From NCBI GenBank assembly GCA_021815645.1, contig JAKBAB010000005.1:1-48363 (forward strand): a stretch of 48,363 nt of DNA, read 5' to 3'. This document shows positions 17,972 through 26,611 of this stretch, one piece after another. The notes beneath the pieces are model-generated. The model searched no databases and was not told where the DNA came from. It saw only the letters and a program-made list of their open reading frames with translations. Within the stretch, counting starts at the first letter, position 1, and each line of letters opens with the position of its first letter. The position numbers and the translations under genes were made by a program. The DNA is from Actinomycetes bacterium. Lineage in GTDB: Bacteria > Actinomycetota > Acidimicrobiia > Acidimicrobiales > RAAP-2.

Positions 17972-18802
17972 TCACCCAGACGGAGCGTGGTCCCACCAAA
18001 TCGTCGACAGGTCACGCGAGCGACTCACGGGGTGAGCGCCCAAGTAGTCGCGTACGTCGTCGTCGCGCGACTCGGGTAAGCAGAGTCGAATTCGCGTAAA
18101 GCGGACCATTCGCTCCAATTCGACGGTCCCGCGAGGAGCGCTAGTCCAACTGCGGCGCTGAGCCGCGAATCCGCAGTCGGCGATCACGTTCATTAAGTCG
18201 TCCACCGTTGGCTTGCTCGGTCGCTCTAGACCCCAGAAGTACTGCCACGCGTCGTTCATCGCCGAGAGTGGGTGGGCGTCGGGCAGTTCCAACACGACTC
18301 TCGCAAGGGCGTGGTCGTCGAGCGCGCGTAGAAAGGGCTCCAGGTCACTGACGTTGTAGACGACGTGGTGGGCCGTGACGACGTCGGCGGGCGGGACTCG
18401 CGAGGCGACGTCCGGCCATTGACCAAGGACCGTCGTCGCTTTCACCCCCCGCCGCTCGGCCGTGGCCGCAAAGAGTGAGAGCATCTCTGGTTGTTGGTCA
18501 ACACCCACAACGTCGGTGGCCGGAGGACAGATCGCGAACGCCGCGACTCCCCCACCGCAACCCACGTCCAGCACACTCCCTCCGGGGGCGACGACGTCGC
18601 GGGCGCGCTCGTGAGATGGGCTGTCCGCGATCTCCTCCGGAGCGACGAACATCTCCGGGGGATGAATCCAGGGGCTCTCGGGCGCAGCGCGCACAATATC
18701 GTCGGGAATCGCCCACGCCGCTAATGCGTCGGCCCAGGCTCGCGCGGCCTCGCCGCCATTTGATCCCTCGGGCACCACTAGATCCCTTACTCGTCTCGGC
18801 AA
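17972..18802 (-). CDS. Class I SAM-dependent methyltransferase
   Basis: GGSVLDVGCGGGVAAFAICPPATDVVGVDQQPEML, PADVVTAHHVVYNVSDLEPFLRAL. Confidence 0.8.
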   Translation of the reverse strand: MPRRVRDLVVPEGSNGGEAARAWADALAAWAIPDDIVRAAPESPWIHPPEMFVAPEEIADSPSHERARDVVAPGGSVLDVGCGGGVAAFAICPPATDVVGVDQQPEMLSLFAATAERRGVKATTVLGQWPDVASRVPPADVVTAHHVVYNVSDLEPFLRALDDHALARVVLELPDAHPLSAMNDAWQYFWGLERPSKPTVDDLMNVIADCGFAAQRRSWTSAPRGTVELERMVRFTRIRLCLPESRDDDVRDYLGAHPVSRSRDLSTIWWDHAPSG

Positions 18803-18826
18803 TGAACGATACTGCCCGTCGCCGGG

Positions 18827-19693
18827 CTACGGAACGAGATCAATGCGCAGTCCCGCTACGGCCGCTTCCGTTTCGGCGCTCTTCGACCAACGACCAACGA
18901 TTTCGACGCGCGCGCTCACTGATTCGCCCGGAGGTACGTGGGTCACGAGTGCGCGCGCCGGCGACAAGTACCTAAGCAGCGCGGCCGCTTCGCTCCCGTC
19001 GAGGTGATAGGGCGAGTCGCGATCGCGGCGCCGAAAGAGAGTGCACTCCACAATCGCCAGCGACGCCCCCACGTGGGCCGGTGGTGGGCGCCACCGCGGT
19101 CCGGTGTCCGACGAGTACACCAGGCGCGTAGCACCCGCACTCACCGCCACCGCGACCGTCGCCACCTGGTGGTCAGTGCTGGAAAATCGAAGCGCCACGT
19201 CGCCCACCGTTACGCAACCGCCGTCACGTGCTTCGACGTACGTCGAGGCGCCGGACCCGACGCGATAGCCCACGTGGTCAATTGTTTCGCGTTGAGCCAC
19301 CACCAGCGGCGCACCACGCCACAGGTCGCCTCGCTCCAACAAAGCGAAAAGGTCGCCCGCGTGATCTGCGTGAGAGTGGGTCAAGATGACCGCGTCAAGC
19401 GCGCACGCGCGACTGTTCACCAGAGCACTTAGTGCGTCTAGGGAGCCGTAACCGCAGTCGAGCAGGAGAGCGCGGCCGCCCATCTCCACGAGGTAGCTCG
19501 AGCAGGGTGGGCCGGCGCGGCCCGCGTACGACGAACCGGCGCACCCCAGTACGTGCAGAGACTCAACGGGCGTCGAGCCCCCCACGGTTCCGCTACCGAA
19601 ACCCGTGGAAAGGGTAGGCGCCAAGCGCGCAACTTCCGGGCACGCCACCACGTTACCTAATGACTTACTCACCGCAAGGGTTGACTCTTTCAC
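18827..19693 (-). CDS. MBL-fold metallo-hydrolase
   Basis: LLLDCGYGSLDAL, VILTHSHADHAGDLFAL, LVYSSDTGP; start codon uncertain. Confidence 0.83.
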   Translation of the reverse strand: MKESTLAVSKSLGNVVACPEVARLAPTLSTGFGSGTVGGSTPVESLHVLGCAGSSYAGRAGPPCSSYLVEMGGRALLLDCGYGSLDALSALVNSRACALDAVILTHSHADHAGDLFALLERGDLWRGAPLVVAQRETIDHVGYRVGSGASTYVEARDGGCVTVGDVALRFSSTDHQVATVAVAVSAGATRLVYSSDTGPRWRPPPAHVGASLAIVECTLFRRRDRDSPYHLDGSEAAALLRYLSPARALVTHVPPGESVSARVEIVGRWSKSAETEAAVAGLRIDLVP

Positions 19694-19783
19694 GAGTATG
19701 GCGACTCACCCCGGGACTCTTTCAAAGTCGGTCGAACGAGGGCGCCTTAAACAGTTCGACGCCGCGCGACTAGGTTGGTGTAA

Positions 19784-20683
19784 GTGATCGAAGCTCGAGG
19801 ACTGACTAAGCGCTTCGGCAAGGTCACGGCCGTCACTAACCTCACGTTCGACGTACTTCCGGGCAAAGTGACGGGATTCCTCGGCCCCAACGGATCAGGC
19901 AAATCAACAACGATGTCGATGATTATGGGCCTCAATCACCCCAACGCCGGAACGGTCACGGTGGCGGGACGCAGGTACCACGATCTGCGCTGGCCGCTGC
20001 GCGAAGTCGGGGGACTCCTCGAAGCTCGCGCCATCCACCCGGGACGTTCCGCCTACGTGCACCTCTGGTCTCTCGCGCAGTACAACGACATACGTCGCAG
20101 TCGGGTTGACGAAGTATTGGAGATCGTGGGACTGACGTCGGTGGCGAAAAAGCGCGTGGGCAAGTTCTCGCTCGGCATGGGCCAACGTCTCGGTATCGCG
20201 GCCGCCCTCCTGGGTGACCCCGGGGTCATTTTGCTCGACGAACCGGCCAACGGTTTGGACCCCGAAGGGATCCGCTGGATGAGGACCCTGTGCAAGTCAC
20301 TGGCCAGTGAGGGTCGAACCGTATTCATTTCTAGTCACCTAATGGCCGAAATGGCCCTCACGGCCGACCAACTGGTGGTGATCGGCAAGGGGCGTCTCAT
20401 TGCGGAGATGCCGGTCGGCGAATTCGTTGCGCGCAGTTCGTCCCAGAACTACCGCGTACGGGTCGGAAACAACGCACCCTTCGTCAGTGCCGCGGTGCAA
20501 GCCGGTGGAGAGGTCGTTAACGACGGCGACGCGCTTAAGGTCTCGGGTCTCGACGCCACGGCGCTCGGAGATCTAGCGCTATCACTCGGTGTGGCGGTCT
20601 ACGAACTCACTCCACTCGCGTCGCTGGAGGACGCGTTTATGGAGTTGACCAGTAACTCCGTCGAATACCACGGGGCCGCGTGA
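19784..20683 (+). CDS. ABC transporter ATP-binding protein
   Basis: FLGPNGSGKSTTMSMIMGL (Walker A), FSLGMGQRLGIAAALLGDPGVILLDEPANGLDP. TAGGTT box 7 nt before the GTG suggests a leaderless start. Confidence 0.95.
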   Translation: MIEARGLTKRFGKVTAVTNLTFDVLPGKVTGFLGPNGSGKSTTMSMIMGLNHPNAGTVTVAGRRYHDLRWPLREVGGLLEARAIHPGRSAYVHLWSLAQYNDIRRSRVDEVLEIVGLTSVAKKRVGKFSLGMGQRLGIAAALLGDPGVILLDEPANGLDPEGIRWMRTLCKSLASEGRTVFISSHLMAEMALTADQLVVIGKGRLIAEMPVGEFVARSSSQNYRVRVGNNAPFVSAAVQAGGEVVNDGDALKVSGLDATALGDLALSLGVAVYELTPLASLEDAFMELTSNSVEYHGAA

Positions 20684-21504
20684 GCGCGATAGCCGACGCA
20701 CCTACGGCCTTCGAGGTCACCGAACCCAGTGGTCGCGCCGGACTAACTCAGGCCGTACGGGCGGAGTGGACCAAATTTTGGTCCGTGCGCTCCACCGCGT
20801 GGAGTCTCTTCGCCCTAGTGGTCGCCACCCTTGGACTCGGGGCACTTTCGACTAACGCGCTCGCGGGCCAACGTTTCGCCGAATTCGACCCGGTCCGTCG
20901 TATCCTGGTGGGCTTTAACTTTGGGCAGTTCGCCATTGGCGTACTGGGCGTACTGTTCATTAGCGCCGAATTCGGTACGGGCCAAATCCGATCTACGTTG
21001 GCGGCTTTACCCCGACGGCGCGACGTGCTGGGCGCGAAGGCGATCGTGCTCGGAGTCGTCTCGCTAATCGTCGGTGAAGTACTCTCCTTCGCCACCTTCT
21101 TCCTTGGTGACGCCATCTTGTCCGGCTCACGAACCCCCGTCGCGATCGGCGACCCCGGAATAGTGCGCGTACTAGTTGAGAGCGGCGTCTACCTCGCCCT
21201 CATGGCCCTCATCGGCCTCGGCTTCGGCGCCATCATTCGCAACTCGGCCGGCTCCATCTCAACCTTCGCCGGCCTCGTCCTCATTCTCACTTTGATAATC
21301 GGTGCGATGCCCCTCGCAATAGTCAACGCCGTCAGTCGCTACCTCCCGGCCAATATCGGCGCCACGGTCTTCGCCGTTTCCACGCCTGGTCGACTATCGG
21401 GGACGCCCGTCTTTAGCCCCATCATGGGACTGCTCGTCCTAGCGCTGTACGCACTCATCCTCCTCGCCTCAGGCTCATACCTGATGACTCGGCGCGACAC
21501 CTAA
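20680..21504 (+). CDS. ABC transporter permease
   Basis: Multi-span hydrophobic protein; GTGA overlap with the ATPase stop. Confidence 0.88.
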   Translation: MSAIADAPTAFEVTEPSGRAGLTQAVRAEWTKFWSVRSTAWSLFALVVATLGLGALSTNALAGQRFAEFDPVRRILVGFNFGQFAIGVLGVLFISAEFGTGQIRSTLAALPRRRDVLGAKAIVLGVVSLIVGEVLSFATFFLGDAILSGSRTPVAIGDPGIVRVLVESGVYLALMALIGLGFGAIIRNSAGSISTFAGLVLILTLIIGAMPLAIVNAVSRYLPANIGATVFAVSTPGRLSGTPVFSPIMGLLVLALYALILLASGSYLMTRRDT

Positions 21505-21619
21505 ACGATCGGTCATCTTGGTTTCTAGCGGTGACGCCTTCGCGTCGCTCCGCGGCCCCGGAGTGGCACCTTAAACCCGCACTTCCCAGCGCGAACTCAT
21601 CCGTTGGCGAAGCGAGGGG

Positions 21620-21639
21620 CGCCGGTGCGAACCCCGGCG
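21620..21639. other. GC-rich hairpin CGCCGG-TGCGAACC-CCGGCG between convergent genes
   Basis: Perfect 6-bp stem in the ABC permease/GH1 intergenic region; no U-tract, so terminator function is uncertain. Confidence 0.3.
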
Positions 21640-21669
21640 GGTCGAGCCAGAATAACTACTTCGGGACCA

Positions 21670-22905
21670 CTAGTCCGTAAGTTCAGGGAGAGTGGGGCCC
21701 GGTCGTCGGCGCGAACCCTCGCCGTTCGCAGTGGGGCTGGGGCCGTGACGAACGTAGCGCGCGTACCAATCGGCCGACGGCTTGAGGGAACGCGTCATGG
21801 TATTCCGATCAACGGAAACGACTCCGAACTTAGGTCCGTATCCGAGGGTCCACTCAAAGTTGTCAAGTAGTGACCACTGAAAGTATCCCCGGACGTCGAC
21901 GCCACCGCGTCGGGCTCGACGAAGTCCCTCGAGCGCTTCGGCGAGGTACCGAATTCGTTGGGTGTCGTCTTCGGTGCCGATGCCGTTTTCGGTAACGACC
22001 AAGGGGATAGCCGTCATTTGCGCCGCGCGGTGCAGCGTGTACTCGACGCACTGGGGCCAGTAGCGATAACCCATAGAAGTTCGCTCTCCCTCGAAGTCCC
22101 ACACCATACCCTCGGGACCGATATCGTGTCGCGTGTAGCACTGAACGCCCAGGAAGTCGTCGTCCTGCACTACCTTCAGGTACTCGTCCTCCATCTCCCG
22201 GCGCAGACTCGCTAGTCGCTCATCCCCGCCGTTGACGGAAACGTACTGCGCCATGGATAATGCCAGGCCAACGGGGTACGAACCCGGTCCGGCTCTCAGC
22301 GCGTCGACCATAGCTCGATGGGCTAGTCGCAACGTTTCGTTTACGGCCCGAAAGCGAGCCCAGTCCGTTACGGCCGGGGGAAAGAATCCGTACAAGTAGC
22401 CCATCTGCGCGACGATATTTGGCTCATTTATGGTACAGGCGAAGGCGATTTTTTCCCCTAGGGCTTCGGCCACGACGCGGGCGTAGTGGGCGATCGAGTT
22501 AACGATGTCGGGACTTTCGAATCCACCGGCGTCGGCGACCCACAGCGGCAAAGTGAAGTGGTGAAACGTCACCACCGGTGCGAGTCCGCGCGCCCAACAG
22601 GCGTCCAACACCCGCCCGTAGTGTTCGAGAACGGCGACGTCAATTTCGCCTCGATGGGGCTCAACGCGAGCCCACTCCACGGAGAGGCGAAACGCGTTTA
22701 GACCCAGGGATGCGGCGATGTCGAGGTCCTCCTCGTACCTGTTCCATGAGTCGCAGGCCACGCCGCAGGTTTCCACCGCGGGTGTTCCCACTGCACGCTC
22801 GAAGCGCCACCAGTCCGTATTCGATCCCCCGCCCTCAATCTGGTACGCGGACGTTGAGGTTCCCCAATAGAAGTCTTGGGCGAAGGACGCGCGAAGTCCA
22901 CTCAT
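21670..22905 (-). CDS. Glycoside hydrolase family 1 beta-glucosidase
   Basis: DFYWGTSTSAYQIEGG, CTINEPNIVAQMGYLYGFFPP (acid/base), VVTENGIGTEDD (nucleophile). Likely start ATG 22905, not the track start 23049. Confidence 0.93.
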   Translation of the reverse strand: MSGLRASFAQDFYWGTSTSAYQIEGGGSNTDWWRFERAVGTPAVETCGVACDSWNRYEEDLDIAASLGLNAFRLSVEWARVEPHRGEIDVAVLEHYGRVLDACWARGLAPVVTFHHFTLPLWVADAGGFESPDIVNSIAHYARVVAEALGEKIAFACTINEPNIVAQMGYLYGFFPPAVTDWARFRAVNETLRLAHRAMVDALRAGPGSYPVGLALSMAQYVSVNGGDERLASLRREMEDEYLKVVQDDDFLGVQCYTRHDIGPEGMVWDFEGERTSMGYRYWPQCVEYTLHRAAQMTAIPLVVTENGIGTEDDTQRIRYLAEALEGLRRARRGGVDVRGYFQWSLLDNFEWTLGYGPKFGVVSVDRNTMTRSLKPSADWYARYVRHGPSPTANGEGSRRRPGPTLPELTD

Positions 22906-22952
22906 GAAGATAATGTAGTAGCCGCCCATTGAGGGACGTAATGAGGCGCTAC

Positions 22953-23606
22953 CTAAGCCTCGCCACCGTCGACGATTTCGGCTTCGTGGCAGCGCCGAAG
23001 AATCTCGTCGACGGACTCGGGCGCCGTCATTTTCGACGTATCGAGCCACAGACCGACCCGGGCCGTCGCCCCGAGGGCGCGGTCGAGGTCGCTGGCCGTC
23101 ACCCCGCCGGCTCGGTAAGCCACTTTGCCCGTCGCGACGAACCTCTCGCGTTCTCGCCTTTCGATTACCGAGACGCTAGGGCGCAAAACAACGAGGAAGC
23201 GGGGCCGAGCCCTCACCCGAGCGAGCCACGACGTAACGTCGCTTCCGTAAATGTTGTCTTGCGCGACAACGGTGAAGCCCTCCGCGGCGTACTCGTCGGC
23301 CGCCAACGCCGAGAGGCGATATCGCAGATCGAGGTGACGACGAGCTTGGTCCGTCTTCGGGTCGTCGTGATGGACCCAGCCGCGAACCGCAATTCGATAA
23401 AAGGCTCCGCCCCTTACGTGGACGGACCGGTCGAACGTACGAGCGAGAAGCTCCGCGACGGTCGACTTTCCCGCCGCCTGCGCGCCCACGATGAGCCACA
23501 CGGCGCCGCCGCCGACCGAGGCAGCGCCCAACGTGGAGTCGACGTACGACCTAGCAGTTGGCTGCCGATGTGGCCCGGGCCCACGTATCGGTTCACGTTC
23601 ACTCAT
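22953..23606 (-). CDS. P-loop kinase/phosphotransferase-like protein
   Basis: VWLIVGAQAAGKSTVAELLARTF Walker A; FTVVAQDNIYG; SVSVIERRERER. Start likely MSERE at 23606. Confidence 0.72.
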   Translation of the reverse strand: MSEREPIRGPGPHRQPTARSYVDSTLGAASVGGGAVWLIVGAQAAGKSTVAELLARTFDRSVHVRGGAFYRIAVRGWVHHDDPKTDQARRHLDLRYRLSALAADEYAAEGFTVVAQDNIYGSDVTSWLARVRARPRFLVVLRPSVSVIERRERERFVATGKVAYRAGGVTASDLDRALGATARVGLWLDTSKMTAPESVDEILRRCHEAEIVDGGEA

Positions 23607-24225
23607 CACGCGTCGGCGCCTCGAAGCGACCACCGAAGGACTTAGCGAGAGTCACCGCCACCTCGCGGGCGTCACCGTCGCGAACGTTTCGCGGTACGGC
23701 CGCCAGCAAGTCATCCCAGATCGCGAGACACGTACCACGAAGTTGGATGAACCCTTCGGGGCGCGCGAAGAAGAAAACGTGAAGGTGCGCGCCACCGTCG
23801 CCCCAACGCGAGACGTGAGCTCGCGCGACGTGGGACAACGACTCGATCGCGCGCGCGACGTGAACGATGAGCATCCCGAGTTCCGACGCGAGGTCATCGG
23901 GTAGATCCACGAGATCGTAGTGATCGTGTGGCGTTAGCATCACCACCAGGGGCGCGCCGGAGGGCTGATCGAAAACCGTGAGTCGCCACCGGTCGTTGGA
24001 CCAAATGACTCCCGAGTCACCGGCGGAACAGTTTCGACACGAGAGAGATCCCTCGCCGTAACGCGCCGGCTCGGGTAGGACGGGCGCGGCGAGCGGCACG
24101 ACTCGTAAGCCCTCGGGTTCGAAGGGGAATATCTCCCATCCCGTCATCCGTGAGAGCGACATCCGGCGATCGACGTCGGCGTCACGCAGTGCGTTTCGAT
24201 AGAACTCTTCGGGCGAGAGCGGCAC
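23599..24225 (-). CDS. HIT/GalT-like domain protein
   Basis: SCRNCSAGDSGVIWSNDRWRLTVF...PLVVMLTPHDHYDLVDL...HVSRWGDGGAHLHVFFFARPEG. GTG 24225 (VPLSPEEFYRN) preferred over 24369, which would overlap the divergent gene. Confidence 0.65.
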   Translation of the reverse strand: MPLSPEEFYRNALRDADVDRRMSLSRMTGWEIFPFEPEGLRVVPLAAPVLPEPARYGEGSLSCRNCSAGDSGVIWSNDRWRLTVFDQPSGAPLVVMLTPHDHYDLVDLPDDLASELGMLIVHVARAIESLSHVARAHVSRWGDGGAHLHVFFFARPEGFIQLRGTCLAIWDDLLAAVPRNVRDGDAREVAVTLAKSFGGRFEAPTRDE

Positions 24226-24344
24226 GCCGTTATCGTACCGACGGGCCACGAGCGACGTCGCCCGGCCGCGACCACAGATTCCCGGTCCGAATCGGGACAT
24301 TTGCGTTGCGAAACGCCCCCGTGACCTAACCCTCCTGGCTGAGC

Positions 24345-25400
24345 GTGGCGGAGCCCTATATTGAACCAATAACTATTGACTCGAAGCCCCGTTCGGGCAG
24401 GTCAGCCGTAGGGCGCGTCGTCGCGGTCGTCGTCGCAGGGCTAAGCCTCTACGTCCTGCTCCCCGCGCTGGTTCGCGTCGGCTCTTCCTGGCCGCGGCTG
24501 TTGACGCTCGAGCCGGGTTGGCTTCTGGTCGCTTTTACTTGCGAAGCCGCGAGTTTCATCTGTGCGATGGCGCTCCTACGACTCGTCTTGAGGACCAAGG
24601 ACTGGTTCGCAGTTGTGACGGCCGGGCTGGCGGGAAACGCGGTGACGAACACTTTGCCGGGCGGGGACGCCGTTGGTGCGAGCGTGCAGTACCGAATGCT
24701 GGCTAGTACCGGTATCGATACCGTCCAGGCGGCCAGTGGACTCGCCGTATCGTCCATCATCGGCGTCGCGGGACTCTTCTCTCTGCCGATTTTTGCCCTT
24801 CCGGTCATCGTGGGGGGCGCCGGGGTGAGCGCCGGGCTAGTCCACGCCGGGGAGCTCGGCGCAGTCGGATTCGTCCTGCTCATTGCGCTGGGCGTCGTCA
24901 TCTTGACCACCGACCGATTTCTGCGCGGCGTGGGCAACTCCCTCCAGTGGCTGCTCAACCGTTGGCCCCGGCGACGGCACGAATCGCGAAACCTCGCCCA
25001 GCGGCTCCTCGCCGAACGCGACCAGGTACGAAGTGACCTTGGCCAAAACTGGTGGAAGGCGGTTCTGCTCATCGCGGGGCGGATCGGACTCGACTACTTC
25101 AGTCTTCTCGCGGTTCTTCGCGCCACGGGTACCCGACCCAATCCTTCTCTCGTTCTGCTCGCCTACGCCGCCACCGCGGTTTTGGCTCTCCTACCCATCA
25201 CCCCCGGTGGACTCGGTCTCGTCGAGGCGAGTTTGAGCGGACTGCTCGTTCTCGCGAATATTCCGAGCGCCAACGCCGTCGTCGCCACACTCGCCTTTCG
25301 ACTCGGCTCGTACTGGCTGCCCACTATCGCGGGGGCCGTCTGTTACGTCCTCTACCGTCGACGCTACGGGCCGCTTCGCCGCAACGACGTCGCGGCGTAG
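24345..25400 (+). CDS. Flippase-like/lysylphosphatidylglycerol synthase transmembrane-region family protein
   Basis: Multi-TM; NAVTNTLPGGDAVGASVQYRML, LLPITPGGLGLVEASLSGLLV. Confidence 0.78.
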   Translation: MAEPYIEPITIDSKPRSGRSAVGRVVAVVVAGLSLYVLLPALVRVGSSWPRLLTLEPGWLLVAFTCEAASFICAMALLRLVLRTKDWFAVVTAGLAGNAVTNTLPGGDAVGASVQYRMLASTGIDTVQAASGLAVSSIIGVAGLFSLPIFALPVIVGGAGVSAGLVHAGELGAVGFVLLIALGVVILTTDRFLRGVGNSLQWLLNRWPRRRHESRNLAQRLLAERDQVRSDLGQNWWKAVLLIAGRIGLDYFSLLAVLRATGTRPNPSLVLLAYAATAVLALLPITPGGLGLVEASLSGLLVLANIPSANAVVATLAFRLGSYWLPTIAGAVCYVLYRRRYGPLRRNDVAA

Positions 25401-25455
25401 ACGTAACGGAGTCGCGAGTAGCGTTATCCACGAGCGGTTCTCGAAAGGTGACGGA

Positions 25456-26604
25456 GTGAGCGATCAGTCGCAATCCGAGGACGACGACTTCGCCACTCGC
25501 CGGTCTCGACTCTTCCAACGCGCGCAGCAAAACGGCGTGCCCCTAAAGACGATCCTGACCACGGTGGTGGTGATCGTAGTGGTCTATCTGGCGGGACTGG
25601 TCCTCGCCCGCCTGCGCGACCTGGTGTTGATAATGGTGGTGGGCGGATTCGTCGCGCTCTTACTCAATCCCCTCGTTAACGCCCTCGAGCGACGGTGGCT
25701 TCACCGACGCGGCCCCGCGGTGGCCGTCGTCACCGTGCTCGCAGTACTCGTCTTCATCGGTCTGACCGCCGCCTTCGGATACCCGCTTATCAACTCGATG
25801 ACCCACCTGGCTCACGCGCTACCGGCCTACATCACAAAAGCCGAGCAAGGGCGCGGGTGGATTGGGCACGTTCTGCGCCACTACCACGTGCGAACGTGGC
25901 TCGACCGAAACTCCTCGAAGTTGGTGACCTTCGCCAACGATCTCGGTCGTCCCGCGCTCGCTCTCGGGCGCGGCGCGATCACGATTCTCCTCGCTCTGGT
26001 CACAATGTTCGTCTTCGTCATCCTCCTGCTCGTGGAGGGCCCACGGATCCGACGATCACTCCTCGCCGAAATGTCGCCCAAGTCGCGTCACTGGGTAACG
26101 CGCGTGGGCGGACACGTGAGCGAAGCGGCCTTGGGCTATATGGCGGGAAACTTAATTACGTCCCTGCTCGCTAGCTCAGTCGTCTTCATTACCCTCTGGT
26201 CACTCTCGGTCCCGTTCGCGGTGCTGTGGGCCCTGTGGGTCGCGCTGGTCGACTTCCTGCCACAAATTGGGGGAGCACTCGCCGGGATTCCCACCGTCTT
26301 GTTCGCTCTCGTTCACTCCACTGCCGCCGGGGTCGTCACTGCGATTGTCTTTCTCGTTTACACCCTCGTCGAAAATCACGTTCTCAACCCCTTCGTGATG
26401 AGTCGTACCGTGCGAATAAATCCCCTCAGCGTCTTCGTCGCAATCATCGTGGGCGCCGAAATCGGAGCGTGGGTTGACGGCATTTTCGGAGGGTTCGTGG
26501 CCGTCTTGCTGGCCGTTCCCGCGGCGGCGACAATCCAGGTGCTCGCGCGGGAGATTTGGCGAGCGACGCGTCCCGGGGCCGGTGGTCCCGTCGGATCCAA
26601 GTAG
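25456..26604 (+). CDS. AI-2E family transporter (PerM/UPF0118-like)
   Basis: VGGFVALLLNPLVNALERR...LWALWVALVDFLPQIGGALAGIPTVLFAL...YTLVENHVLNPFVM. Confidence 0.88.
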   Translation: MSDQSQSEDDDFATRRSRLFQRAQQNGVPLKTILTTVVVIVVVYLAGLVLARLRDLVLIMVVGGFVALLLNPLVNALERRWLHRRGPAVAVVTVLAVLVFIGLTAAFGYPLINSMTHLAHALPAYITKAEQGRGWIGHVLRHYHVRTWLDRNSSKLVTFANDLGRPALALGRGAITILLALVTMFVFVILLLVEGPRIRRSLLAEMSPKSRHWVTRVGGHVSEAALGYMAGNLITSLLASSVVFITLWSLSVPFAVLWALWVALVDFLPQIGGALAGIPTVLFALVHSTAAGVVTAIVFLVYTLVENHVLNPFVMSRTVRINPLSVFVAIIVGAEIGAWVDGIFGGFVAVLLAVPAAATIQVLAREIWRATRPGAGGPVGSK

Positions 26605-26611
26605 TCGTCGC

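Noticed and set aside
21615-21651. Sequence GCCGGTGCGAACCCCGGCGGGTCGAGCCA resembling a tRNA T-arm plus CCA end
   Set aside because: No matching 5' acceptor strand (TCGACCC) or D/anticodon arms upstream, and the T-loop TGCGAAC is non-canonical. Retained only as a hairpin.
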